From contig OX422185.1 of the NCBI GenBank assembly GCA_949130485.1, forward strand, positions 11,935,118 through 11,999,117: a stretch of 64,000 nt of DNA, read 5' to 3'. Shown in pieces: positions 1 to 14,501 of this stretch. Origin of the DNA: Agelas oroides (lineage: Eukaryota; Porifera; Demospongiae; Agelasida; Agelasidae). Under the pieces are notes generated by a model. The model had not been told where the DNA came from and did not search any database. It saw nothing but the letters and a program-made list of their open reading frames with translations. Position 1 is the stretch's first letter. Each line of letters begins with the position of its first letter. The translations under genes were made by a program, and so were the position numbers.

Positions 1-1959
1 TACTTGGCTCTACTTGACTCTACGGCACTCTACCATGACTCTACTCCATTGTATATCATGGCTCTACTTCACACTACATGACTCTACTTCATTCTACCAT
101 GGCTCTTCTTGACTCTACTACACTCTACCATGCGTCAACTTGGCTCTACTTGACTCTACTACACTCTAACATGCCTCAACTTGGCTCTACTTGACTCTAC
201 TACACTCTTCCATGGCTCTACTCCATTGTATATCATGGCTCTACTTCACACTACATGACTGTACTACATTCTACCATGCCTCTACTTGAGTCTACTACAC
301 TCTACAATGGCGCTACTCCATTGTACCATGGCTCTACTTGACACTACATGATTCTACTAAAAGCTACCATGGCTCTTCTTGACTCTACTTGACTCTCCTA
401 CATTATACCATGGCTCTACTTGGTTCTGCTTGACTCTACTACACTCTACCATGGCTCTACTTGTCTCTACTTGACTGAATTACCCTCTACCATGTCTCTA
501 CTACATTCTACCATGGCTCCACGTGACTCTACTTGACTCTACTACATTCTACGATAGCTCTACTTGACTCTGTATACCTCTACTACATTCTAACATGGCT
601 CCACGTGACTCTACTTGATTTTACTGCATTCTACCATGGCTCTACCTGGCTCTACTACATTCTACCATTGCTCAACTTGGCTCTACATGACTCTACTACA
701 TGCTACCGTGACTCTACGTGGCTCTACCTGACTCTACTACACTCTACCATGGTTCTACTCCATAGTACCATGTCTCTACTTGACATTACATGACTATACT
801 ACATTCTATCATAGCTCTACTTGGCTCTACTTGACTCTACTACACTCTACCATGACTCTACTTGGCTCTACGTCACTCTACCACACTCTACCGTGACTCT
901 ACTTGGCTCTACTTGACTCTACTACACTCTACCATGGCTCTACTTGGCTATACTTGACTCTACTACACTCTACCATGTCTCTACTACATTCTACCATGGC
1001 TCCACGTTACTCTACGTCACTCTACTACATTCTACCATAGCTCTACTTGACTCTGTATGCCTGTACTACATTCTACCATGGCTCTACTTGACGATACTTG
1101 ACTGTACTACATTCTTGCCATGGCTCTCCTTGACTCTACTTGACTGTACTACACTCTACCTTGGCTCTGCTACATTCTACCATGGCTCCACCTGAATCTA
1201 CTTCACTCTACTACATTCTACCATGGCTTACATGACTCTACTACATGCTACCTTGGTTCCACTTGGCTCTACACGACTCTACTGCACTCTACTATGGCTC
1301 TACTCCATTGTACAATGGCTGTACTTGACACTACTTGACTCTACTACATTCTACCATGGCTCTACTTTACTCTACTACACTATACCATTGCTAGTCCTGG
1401 CTCTACTTGTCTACTACACTCTACCTTTGCACTACTACATCCTACCATGGATCCACGTGACTCTACTTGACTCTACTGCACCATACCATGGCTCTACCTC
1501 GCTCTACTACATTCTACCATGGCTCTAGTTTGCTCTACTTGAGTCCACTACACTCTACCTTGGCTCTACTTGGCTCTACTTGACTCTATTTCGCTCTACT
1601 ACAGTTTACCATGGCTCTACTTGGATCTACTTGACTGTACTATATTCTACCATAGTTCTACTTGTCTCTATATGACTCTACTGCATTCTACCATAGCTCT
1701 ACTTGACTCTGTATGCCTCTACTACATTCTACCTTGGCTCTTCTTGACACTACTGGAATCTCCTACACTCTCCCATTCCTGTACTTGGCTCTAATTGGCT
1801 CTACTACACTCTACCTTGTCTCTACTTGGGTCTACTTGACTCTACTACATTTTACGATGGCTCTACTTGACTCTACTTGACTCTACTACATTCTGCCATG
1901 GCTCTACTTGACTCTATACTTGTCTGCTACACTCTACCTTGGCGCTAGTACATCATACC
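1..1959 (+). repeat. Satellite block, copy A of a 14.5-kb-spaced duplication
   Basis: This stretch is nearly identical to 14502-16460 at a constant offset of 14501 bp. Shared rare variants include CTACGGCACTC, CATGCGTCAAC and GAATTACCCTC. Copy differences are single bases, for example TACATGACTATAC here against TACATAACTATAC in the other copy. Colinearity is lost near 2000, where the other copy carries about 100 bp extra between 16500 and 16620. The block extends past the left edge of the window. No gene is seen. Confidence 0.85.
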
Positions 1960-4900
1960 ATGGATCCACGTGACTCTACTTGACTCTACTACACTCTACC
2001 ATGGCTCTACCTGGCTCTACTACATTCTACCATGGTTCTACTTTGCTCTATACTTGAGTCCACTACACTCTACCTTGGCTCTACTTGGCTCTACTTGGCT
2101 CTACTACACTCTACCATGGCTCTACTCCATTGTATATCATGGCTCTACTTCACCCTACATGACTCTGCTACATTCTACCATGGCTCTACTTGCCTCTACT
2201 ACACTCTACCATGGCTCAACTTGGCTCTACTTGACTCTACTACACTCTACCATGGCTCTACTCCATTGTATATCATGGCTCTACTTCACACTACATGACT
2301 CTCCTACACTCTACCATGGCTCTACTTGACTCTACCTTGCTCTACTACATTCTACCATGGCTCTACTTGACTCTACATGACTCTACTACATTCTACCATG
2401 GCTCTACCTGGCTCTACTACATTCTACCATGGCTATACTTGACTCTACATGACTCTACTACATTCTACCATGGCTCTACTTGGCTCTACTTGACTCTACT
2501 ACACTCTACCATAGCTCTACTTGGCTCTAATTTGACTCTACTACACTCTACCATGGCTCTACTTACTTGACTCTACTACATTCTACCATAGATCTACTTG
2601 TCTCTATATGACTCTACTGCATTCTACCATAGCTCTACTTGACTCTGTATGCCTCTACTACATTCTACCATAGCTCGTCTTGACTCTACTTGACTCTCCT
2701 ACATTCTCCCGTTGCTCTACTTGGCTCTACTTGGCTCTACTACACTCTACCATGGCTCTACTTGGCAATACTTGACTCTACTACATTCTACCATGGCTCT
2801 ACTTGACACTACATGACTCTACTACATTCTACCATGGTTCTACTTGACTCTACTACATTCTACGATGCCTCTACTCGGCTCTACTTGACTCTTCTACACT
2901 ATATCATTGCTAGACCTGGCTCTACTTGTCTCTACTACACTCTACCTTGGCTCTACTACATCCACCACGGATCCACGTGACTCTACTTGACTCTACTACA
3001 CTCTACCATGGCTCTACCTGGCTCTACTACATTCTACCATGGCTCTACTTGACTCTACATGACTCTATTACATTCTACCATGGCTCTACTTGACTCTACT
3101 TGACTCTACTTCACTCTACCATGGCTCTACTTGTCTCTACTTGAGTCGACTACATCCTACCTTGGCTCTAGTTGGCTCTACGTGACTGTACTACACTCTA
3201 CCCTGGCTCTATACTTGGCTCTACTTGAATATACTACACTCTACCATGTCTCTACTACATTCTACCATGGCTCCACGGCACTCTACATGACTCTACTGCA
3301 TTCTACCATAGTTCTACTTGACTCTGTATGCCTCTACTACATTCTACCATGGCTCTACTTGACTCTACTTGACTCTACTACATTCTGCCATTGCTCTACT
3401 TGACTCTACTTGACTGTACTACATTCTGCCATTGCTCTACTTGACTCTACTTGACTGTACTACACTCTACCTTGGCTCTACTACATCTACCATGGCTCCA
3501 CGTGACTCTACTTGACTCTGCTACATTCTACCATGGCTCTACTTGGTTCTACATGACTCTACTACATGCAACCGTGGCTCTACTTCACTCTACTACACTC
3601 TCTCATGGCTCTACTCCATTGTACCATAGCTCTACTTGACACTACATGACTGTACTTCATTCTACCATGGCTCTACTTGACTCTACTACACTGTACCATG
3701 GCTCTACTTGGCTCTACTTGAGTCCACTACACTCTACCTTGGCTCTACTTGGCTCTACTTGACTCTACTGCACTCTACCATGCCTCTACTCCATTGTATA
3801 TCATGGCTCTACTTCACACTACATGACTCTACTACATTCTACCATGGCTCTGCTTGACTCTACTTGACTCTACTACACTCTACCATGGCTCTACTTGGCT
3901 CTACTTGAGTCCACTACACCCTACCTTCGCTCAACACGGCTCTACGAGACTCTACTACACTCTACCATGGCTGTACTTGGATCTACTTGACTCTACTACA
4001 CTCTACCATGTCTCTACTACATTCTACCATGGCTCCACGTGACTCTACGTGACTCTACTGCATTCTACCGTAGCTCTACTTGACTCTGTATGCCTCTACT
4101 ACATTCTACCATAGCTGTACTTGACTCTACTTGACTCTACTACATTCTGCCATGGCTCTACTTGACTCTACTTGACTGTACTACACTCTACCTTGGCTCT
4201 ACTACATTCTAACAATGCTCCATGTGACTCTACTTGACTCTACTACACACTACCATGGCTCTACCTTGCTCTACTACATTCTACCATGGCTCTACTTGAC
4301 ACTACATGATTCTACTAAATGCTACCATGCCTCTTCTTGACTCTACTTGACTCTACTACACTCTACCATGGCTCTACCTTGCTCTACTACATTCTACCAT
4401 GGCTATAATTGACTCTACATGACTCTACTACATTCTACCATGGCTCTACTTGACTCTACTTGACTCTACTACACTCTATCATTGCTCTACTTGGCTCTAC
4501 TTGAATCCACTACACTCTACCTTGGCTCTACTTGACTCTACTACACTCTACCATGGCTCTACTCCATTGTATGTCATCACTCTACTTCACACTACATGAC
4601 TCTACTACATTCTACCATGGCTCTACTTGACTCTACTACACTCTAACATGCCTCAACTTAGCTCTACTTGACTCTACTACACTCTACCATGGCTCTACTC
4701 CATTGTATATCATGGCTCTACTTCACACTACATGACTGTACTACACTCTACCATGACTCTACTTCGCTCTACGTCACTCTACCACACTCTACCGTGACTC
4801 TACTTGGCTCTACTTGACTCTACTACACTCTACCATGGCTCTACTTGGCTATACTTGACTCTACTACACTCTACCATGTCTCTACTACATTCTGCCATGG

Positions 4901-5040
4901 TTCCACGTTACTCTACATGACTCTACTACATTCTACCATAGCTCTACTTGACTCTGTATGCCTGTACTACATTCTACCATGGCTCTACTTGACTCTATAC
5001 TTGTCTGCTACACTCTACCTTGGCGCTACTACATCCTAAC
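1960..5040 (+). repeat. Higher-order satellite unit 1 (about 3.08 kb)
   Basis: First of three consecutive higher-order units, phased on the block reading ATGGATCCACGTG that follows the GGCGCTA marker. Markers appear in the same order in units 2 and 3: CCATTGTATATCATGG, CTCTGTATGCC, GCAATACTTGAC, GCTAGACCTGG and ATGCAACCGTGG. Its first 150 bp differ from units 2 and 3, having CTACCTGG and CTCTATACTTGAG variants. No gene is seen. Confidence 0.85.
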
Positions 5041-8000
5041 ATGGATCCACGTGACTCTACTTGACTCTACTACACTCTACCATAGCTCTACTACATTCTA
5101 CCATGGCTCTACTTTGCTCTACTTGAGTCCACTACACTCTACTTTGGCTCTACTTGGCTCTACTTGGCTCTTCTACACTCTACCATGGCTCTACTCCATA
5201 GTATATCATGGCTCTACTTCAACCTACATGACTCTGCTACATTCTACCATGGCTCTACTTGCCTCTACTATACTCTACCATGGATCAACTTGGCTCTACT
5301 TGACTCTACTACACTCTACCATGGCTCTACTCCATTGTATATCATGGCTCTACTTCACACTACATGACTCTCCTACACTCTACCATGGCTCTACTTGACT
5401 CTACCTTGCTCTACTACATTCTACCATGGCTCTAGTTGACTCTACATGACTCTACTACATTCTACCATGGCTCTACTTGGCTCTACTTGACTCTACTACA
5501 CTCTACCATAGCTCTACTTGGCTCTATTTGACTCTACTACACTCTACCATGGCTCTACTTACTTGACTCTACTACATTCTACCATAGTTCTACTTGTCTC
5601 TATATGACTCTACTGCATTCTACCATGGCTCTACTTGACTCTGTATGCCTCTACTACATTCTACCATAGCTCGTCTTGACTCTACTTGACTCTCCTACAT
5701 TCTCCCATTGCTCTACTTGGCTCTACTTGGCTCTACTACACTCTACCATGGCTCTACTTGGCAATACTTGACTCTACTACATTCTACCATGGCTCTACTT
5801 GACACTACATGACTCTACTACATTCTACCATGGTTCTACTTGACTCTACTACATTCTACGATGCCTCTACTCGGCTCTACTTGACTCTACTACACTATAT
5901 CATTGCTAGACCTGGCTCTACTTGTCTGTACTACACTCTACCTTGGCTCTACTACATCCACCACGGATCCACGTGACTCTACTTGACTCTACTACACTCT
6001 ACCATGGCTCTACCTGGCTCTACTACATTCTACCATGGCTCTACTTGACTCTACATGACTCTATTACATTCTACCATGGCTCTACTTGACTCTACTTGAC
6101 TCTACTTCACTCTACCATGGCTCTACTTGTCTCTACTTGAGTCGACTACATCCTACCTTGGCTCTAGTTGGCTCTACGTGACTGTACTACACTCTACCCT
6201 GGCTCTATACTTGGCTCTACGTGAATATACTACACTCTACCATGTCTCTACTACATTCTACCATGGCTCCACGGCACTCTACATGACTCTACTGCATTCT
6301 ACCATAGTTCTACTTGACTCTGTATGCCTCTACTACACTCTACCATGGCTCTGCTTGGCTCTACTTGACTCTACTACACTATACCGTGGCTCTACTTGAC
6401 TCTACTTGACTGTACTACACTCTACCTTGGCTCTACTACATTCTACCATGGCTCCACGTGACTCTACTTGACTCTGCTACATTCTACCATGGCTCTACTT
6501 GGTTCTACATGACTCTACTACATGCAACCGTGGCTCTACTTCACTCTACTACACTCTCTCATGGCTCTACTCCATTGTACCATAGCTCTACTTGACACTA
6601 CATGACTGTACTACATTCTACTATGGCTCTACTTGACTCTACTACACTCTACCATGGCTCTACTTGGCTCTACTTGAGTCCACTACACTCTACCTTGGCT
6701 CTACTTGGCTCTACTTGACTCTACTGCACTCTACCATGGCTCTACTCCATTGTATATCATGGCTCTACTTCACACTACATGACTCTACTACATTCTACCA
6801 TGGCTCTGCTTGACTCTACTTGACTCTACTACACTCTACCATGGCTCTACTTGGCTCTACTTGAGTCCACTACACCCTACCTTGGCTCAACACGGCTCTA
6901 CGAGACTCTACTACACTCTACCATGGCTGTACTTGGATCTACTTGACTCTACTACACTCTACCATGTCTCTACTACATTCTACCATGGCTCCACGTGACT
7001 CTACGTGACTCTACTGCATTCTACCGTAGCTCTACTTGACTCTGTATGCCTCTACTACATTCTACCATAGCTCTACTTGACTCTACTTGACTCTACTACA
7101 TTCTGCCATGGCTCTACTTGACTCTACTTGACTGTACTACACTCTACCTTGGCTCTACTACATTCTAACAATGCTCCATGTGACTCTACTTGACTCTACT
7201 ACACACTACCATGGCTCTACCTTGCTGTCCTACATTCTACCATGGCTCTACTTGACACTACATGATTCTACTAAATGCTACCATGCCTCTTCTTGACTCT
7301 ACTTGACTCTTCTACACTCTACCATGGTTCTACCTTGCTCTACTACATTCTACCATGGCTATAATTGACTCTACATGACTCTACTACATTCTACCATGCC
7401 TCTACTTGACTCTACTTGACTCTTCTACACTCTACCATGGCTCTACCTTGCTCTACTACATTCTACCATGGCTATAATTGACTCTACATGACTCTACTAC
7501 ATTCTACCATGGCTCTACTTGACTCTACTTGACTCTACTACACTCTATCTTTGCTCTACTTGGCTCTACTTGAATCCACTACACTCTACCTTGGCTCTAC
7601 TTGACTCTACTACACTCTACCATGGCTCTACTCCATTGTATGTCATCACTCTACTTAAACTACATGACTCTACTACATTCTACCATGGCTCTACTTGACT
7701 CTACTACACTCTAACATGCCTCAACTTGGCTCTACTTGACTCTACTACACTCTACCATGGCTCTACTCCATTGTATATCATGGCTCTACTTCACACTACA
7801 TGACTGTACTACACTCTACCATGACTCTACTTCGCTCTACGTCACTCTACCACACTCTACCGTGACTCTACTTGGCTCTACTTGACTCTACTACACTCTA
7901 CCATGGCTCTACTTGATTCTACTTGACTCTACTACACTCTACCATGTCTCTACTACATTCTGCCATGGTTCCACGTTACTCTACATGACTCTACTACATT

Positions 8001-8108
8001 CTACCATAGCTCTACTTGACTCTGTATGCCTGTACTACATTCTACCATGGGTCTACTTGACTCTATACTTGTCTGCTACACTCTACCTTGGCGCTACTAC
8101 ATCCTAAC
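5041..8108 (+). repeat. Higher-order satellite unit 2 (about 3.07 kb)
   Basis: Second tandem copy of the 3-kb unit; 4958 and 8026 align at an offset of 3068. It contains a private 113-bp internal duplication around 7313-7540, so the marker CTATAATTG occurs at 7359 and again at 7472. It also has a small deletion in the block near 7655 (CTTAAACTACATG for CTTCACACTACATG). No gene is seen. Confidence 0.85.
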
Positions 8109-11023
8109 ATGGATCCACGTGACTCTACTTGACTCTACTACACTCTACCATGGCTCTACTACATTCTACCATGGCTCTACTTTGCTCTACTTGAGTCCAC
8201 TACACTCTACTTTGGCTCTACTTGGCTCTACTTGGCTCTACTACACTCTACCATGGCTCTACTCCATAGTATATCATGGCTCTACTTCAACCTACATGAC
8301 TCTGCTACATTCTACCATGGCTCTACTTGCCTCTACTACACTCTACCATGGATCAACTTGGCTCTACTTGACTCTACTACACTCTACCATGGCTCTACTC
8401 CATTGTATATCATGGCTCTACTTCACACTACATGACTCTCCTACACTCTACCATGGCTCTACTTGACTCTACCTTGCTCTACTACATTCTACCATGGCTC
8501 TAGTTGACTCTACATGACTCTACTACATTCTACCATGGCTCTACTTGGCTCTACTTGACTCTACTACACTCTACCATAGCTCTACTTGGCTCTATTTGAC
8601 TCTACTACACTCTACCATGGCTCTACTTACTTGACTCTACTACATTCTACCATAGTTCTACTTGTCTCTATATGACTCTACTGCATTCTACCATGGCTCT
8701 ACTTGACTCTGTATGCCTCTACTACATTCTACCATAGCTCGTCTTGACTCTACTTGACTCTCCTACATTCTCCCATTGCTCTACTTGGCTCTACTTGGCT
8801 CTACTACACTCTACCATGGCTCTACTTGGCAATACTTGACTCTACTACATTCTACCATGGTTCTACTTGACTCTACTACATTCTACGATGCCTCTACTCG
8901 GCTCTACTTGACTCTACTACACTATATCATTGCTAGACCTGGCTCCACTTGTCTCTACTACACTCTACCTTCTCTCTACTACATCCACCACGGATCCACG
9001 TGACTCTACTTGACTCTACTACACTCTACCATGGCTCTACCTGGCTCTACTACATTCTACCATGGCTCTACTTGACTCTACATGACTCTATTACATTCTA
9101 CCATGGCTCTACTTGACTCTACTTGACTCTACTTCACTCTACCATGGCTCTACATGTCTCTACTTGAGTCGACTACATCCTACCTTGGCTCTAGTTGGCT
9201 CTATGTGACTGTACTACACTCTACCCTGGCTCTATACTTGGCTCTACTTGAATATACTACACTCTACAATGTCTCTACTACATTCTACCATGGCTCCACG
9301 GCACTCTACATGACTCTACTGCATTCTACCATAGTTCTACTTGACTCTGTATGCCTCTACTACACTCTACCATGGCTCTGCTTGGCTCTACTTGACTCTA
9401 CTACACTATACCGTGGCTCTACTTGACTCTACATGACTGTACTACACTCTACCTTGGCTCTACTACATTCTACCATGGCTCCACGTGACTCTACTTGACT
9501 CTGCTACATTCTACCATGGCTCTACTTGGTTCTACATGACTCTACTACATGCAACCGTGGCTCTACTTCACTCTACTACACTCTCTCATGGCTCTACTCC
9601 ATTGTACCATAGCTCTACTTGACACTACATGACTGTACTACATTCTACCATGGCTCTACTTGACTCTACTACACTCTACCATGGCTCTACTTGGCTCTAC
9701 TTGAGTCCACTACACTCTACCTTGGCTCTACTTGGCTCTACTTGACTCTACTGCACTCTACCATGCCTCTACTCCATTGTATATCATGGCTCTACTTCAC
9801 ACTACATGACTCTACTACATTCTACCATGGCTCTGCTTGACTCTACTTGACTCTACTACACTCTACCATGGCTCTACTTGGCTCTACTTGAGTCCACTAC
9901 ACCCTACCTTGGCTCAACACGGCTCTACGAGACTGTACTACACTCTACCATGGCTGTACTTGGATCTACTTGACTCTACTACACTCTACCATGTCTCTAC
10001 TACATTCTACCATGGCTCCACGTGACTCTACGTGACTCTATTGCATTCTACCGTAGCTCTACTTGACTCTGTATGCCTCTACTACATTCTGCCATAGCTC
10101 TACTTGACTCTACTTGACTCTACTACATTCTGCCATGGCTCTACTTGACTCTACTTGACTGTACTACACTCTACCTTGGCTCTACTACATTCTAACAATG
10201 CTCCATGTGACTCTACTTGACTCTACTACACACTACCATGGCTCTACCTTGCTCTCCTACATTCTACCATGGCTCTACTTGACACTACATGATTCTACTA
10301 AATGCTACCATGCCTCTTCTTGACTCTACTTGACTCTTCTACACTCTACCATGGTTCTACCTTGCTCTACTACATTCTACCATGGCTATAATTGACTCTA
10401 CATGACTCTACTACATTCTACCATGGCTCTACTTGACTCTACTTGACTCTACTACACTCTATCATTGCTCTACTTGGCTCTACTTGAATCCACTACACTC
10501 TACCTTGGCTCTACTTGACTCTACTACACTCTACCATGGCTCTACTCCATTGTATGTCATCACTCTACTTCACACTACATGACTCTACTACATTCAACCA
10601 TGGCTCTACTTGACTCTACTACACTCTAACATGCCTCAACTTGGCTCTACTTGACTCTACTACACTCTACCATGGCTCTACTCCATTGTATATCATGGCT
10701 CTACTTCACACTACATGACTGTACTACACTCTACCATGACTCTACTTCGCTCTACGTCACTCTACCACACTCTACCGTGACTCTTCTTGGCTCTACTTGA
10801 CTCTACTACACTCTACCATGGCTCTACTTGATTCTACTTGACTCTACTACACTCTACAATGTCTCTACTACATTCTGCCATGGTTCCACGTTACTCTACA
10901 TGACTCTACTACATTCTACCATAGCTCTACTTGACTCTGTATGCCTGTACTACATTCTACCATGGCTCTACTTGACTCTATACTTGTCTGCTACACTCTA
11001 CCTTGGCGCTACTACATCCTAAC
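8109..11023 (+). repeat. Higher-order satellite unit 3 (about 2.92 kb)
   Basis: Third tandem copy; 8026 and 10941 align at an offset of 2915. It lacks the 113-bp duplication of unit 2 and has lost one 41-bp unit near 8850 that is present at about 5786-5826 in unit 2. The next unit begins at 11024 but switches to another block type near 11270. No gene is seen. Confidence 0.85.
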
Positions 11024-14000
11024 ATGGATCCACGTGACTCTACTTGACTCTACTACACTCTACCATGGCTCTACTACATTCTACCATGGCTCTACTTTGC
11101 TCTACTTGAGTCCACTACACTCTACTTTGGCTCTACTTGGCCCTACTTGGCTCTACTACACTCTACCATGGCTCTACTCCATAGTATATCATGGCTCTAC
11201 TTCAACCTACATGACTCTGCTACATTCTACCATGGCTCTACTTGCCTCTACTACACTCTACCATGGATCAACTTAGCTCTACTTGAGTCCACTACAACCT
11301 ACCTTGGCTCAACTCGGCTCTACGTGACTCTACTACACTTTACCATGGCTGTACTTGGATCTACTTGACACTACTACACTCTACTACGTCTCTACTACAT
11401 TCTACGATGGCTCCACGTGACTCTACGTGACTCTACTGCATTCTACCATAGCTCTACTTGACTCTGTATGCCTCTACTACATTCTACCATGGCTCTACTT
11501 GACTCTACTTGTCTCTACTACATTCTGCCATGGCTCTACTTGACTCTACTTGACTGTACTACACTCTATCATGACTCTACTACATTCTAACAATGCTCCA
11601 TGTGACTCTACTTGACTCTAGTACACACTACCATGGCTCTACCTTGCTCTACTACATTCTACCATGGCTCTACTTGACACTACATGATTCTACTAAATGC
11701 TACCATGCCTCTTCTTGACTCTACTTGACTCTTCTACACTCTACCATGGCTCTACTCGTCTCTACTTGACTGTACTACACTCTACCATGTCTCTACTACA
11801 TTGTACCATGGCACCGCATGACTCTACTTGACTCTACTACATTCTACGATGGCTCTACTTGACTCTGTATACCTCTACTTCATGCTACCATGGCTCTACT
11901 TGACTCTACTTCACTGTACTACACTCTTCCTTGGCTCTACTACATTCTGCCATGGCTCCACGTGACTCTACTTGACTGTACTGCATTCTACCATGGCTCT
12001 ACCTGGCTCTACTGCATTCTACCATGGCACTACTTAGCTCTACATGACTCTACTACATGCTACCGTGGCTCTACGAGGCTCTACCTGAATCTACTGCACT
12101 CTACCATGGCTCTACTCCATAGTACCATGTGTCTACTTTACACTACATGACTCTACTACATTCTACCATAGCTCTACTTGGCTCTACTTGACTCTACTGC
12201 ACTCTACCATGGCTCTACTTGGTCTACTGACTCTACTACATTCAAGGATGGCTCTACTTGACTCTACTTGACTCTACTTGACAGTACTACACTGTACCTT
12301 TGCTCTACTACATTCTACCATGGCTCCACGTGACTCTACTTCACTCTCCTGCATTCTACCATGGCTCTACCTGACTCTACTGCATTCTACCATGGCTCTA
12401 CTTGGCTCTACATGGCTCTACTACATGCTACCGTGGCTGTACTTGGCTCTACTTGACTCTACTACACTGTACCATAGCTCTACCTGGCTCTATTTCACTC
12501 TACTACACTCTACCATGGCTCTACTTGGCAATACTTGACTCTGCTACACTCTACCTTGGCGCTACTACATCCTACCATTGATCCACGTGACTCTACTTGA
12601 CTCTACTACACACTACCATGGCTCTACCTGGCTCTACTACATTCTACCATGGCTATACTTGACTCTACATGACTCTACTCCATTCTACCATGGCTCTACT
12701 TGTCTCTACTTGACTCTACTACACTCTACCATGGCTCTACTTGGCTCTACTTGAATCCACTACACTCTACCTTGCCTCTACTTGGGTCTACTTGACTCTA
12801 CTACACTCTACCATGGCACTACGCCATTGTATATCATGGCTCTACTTCACACTACATGACTCTACTACATTCTACCATGGCTCTACTTGACTCTACTACA
12901 CTCTACCATGGCTCTACTCCATTGTACCATGACTCTACTTGACACTACATGATTCTACTGAATTCTAACATGGCTCTTCTTGACTCTACTTGACTCTCCT
13001 ACACTCTACCATTGCTCTACTTGGCTCTACTTGACTCTACTATACTCTACCATGGCAGTACTTGGCTCTACATGAGTCTACTACACTCTACCATGTCTCT
13101 ATTACATTCTACCATGGCTCCACGTGACTCTACATGACTCTACTACATTCTACCATAGCTCTACTTGACTCTGTATGCCTCTACTACATTCTACCATTAC
13201 TCTTCTTGACTCTACTTGACTCTCCTACACTCTCCCATTGCTCTACTTTGCTCTACTTGGCTCTACTACACTGTACCATAGATCTACTTGGCTCTACTTG
13301 ACTCTACTACACTCTACCATGGCTCTACTCCATTGCATATAATCGCTCTACTTCACACTACATGACTCTACTACATTCTACCATGGCTCTACTTGACTCT
13401 ACTACACTCTAACATGGCTCAACTTGGCTCTACTTGACTCTACTACACTCTACCATGGCTCTACTCCATTGTACCATTGCTCTACTTGACACTACATGAT
13501 TCTACTGAATTCTACCATGGCTCTCCTTGACTCTACTTGATTTACCTACACTCTATCATTGCTCTACTTGGCTCTACTGCACTCTACCATGGCTCTATTT
13601 GACTCTACATGACTCTGCTACACTCTACCATGGCTCAGCTTGGCTCTACTTGACTATACTATACTCTACCATGTCTCTACTACATTCTATCATGGCTCCA
13701 CGTGAGTCTACGTGACTCTACTGCATTCTACCATAGCTCTACTTGACTCTGTATGCCTCTACTACATTGTACCATTGCTCTACTTGACTCTACTTGACTC
13801 TACTACATTCTGCCATGGCTCTACTTGACTCTACTTGACAGTACTACACTCTACTTTTGCTCTACTACATTCTACCATGGCTCCACGTGACTCTACTTGA
13901 CTCTCCTGCATTGTACCATGGCTCTACCTGGCTCTACTACATTCTCCCAGGGCTCTACTTGGTTCTACATGACTCTACTACATGCAACCGTGCCTCTACT

Positions 14001-14501
14001 TGACTCTACTACACTCTACCATTGCTCTACTCCATTGTACCATGGCTCTACTTGACACTACATGATTCTACTACATTCTACCATGGCTCTACTTCACTCT
14101 ACTACACTCTACGATGGCTCTACTTTGCTCAACTTGACTCTACTACACTATTTCATTCCTAGACCTGGCTCTACTTGTCTCTACTACACTCTACCTTACC
14201 TCTACTACATCCTACCATGGATCCACGTGACTCTACTTGTATCTCCTAGACTCTACCACGGCTCTACTTTACTCTACTATTTTCTACCATGGCTCTACTT
14301 GGTTCTACATGACTCTACTATATGCAACCGTGGCTCTATTTGACTCTACTACACTCTCCCATGGCTCTACTCCATTGTACCATCGCTCTACTTGACACTA
14401 CATGACTCTACTACTTTATACCATGGCTCTACTTGACCCTACTACACTCTACCATGGCTCTACTTGGCTCTACTTGAGTCCACAACACTCTACCTTGGCC
14501 C
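11024..14501 (+). repeat. Satellite block, copy A of a 6.4-6.9-kb-spaced duplication
   Basis: From about 11271 this block is colinear with 18124 onward at an offset of 6853 bp. The shared rare variants are CTACAACCTACC, CTACTACGTCTC and GCACCGCATG. After intervening indels the offset falls to 6431 (13527 vs 19958) and 6472 (14062 vs 20534). The first about 250 bp continue the 3-kb unit family. No gene is seen. Confidence 0.8.
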
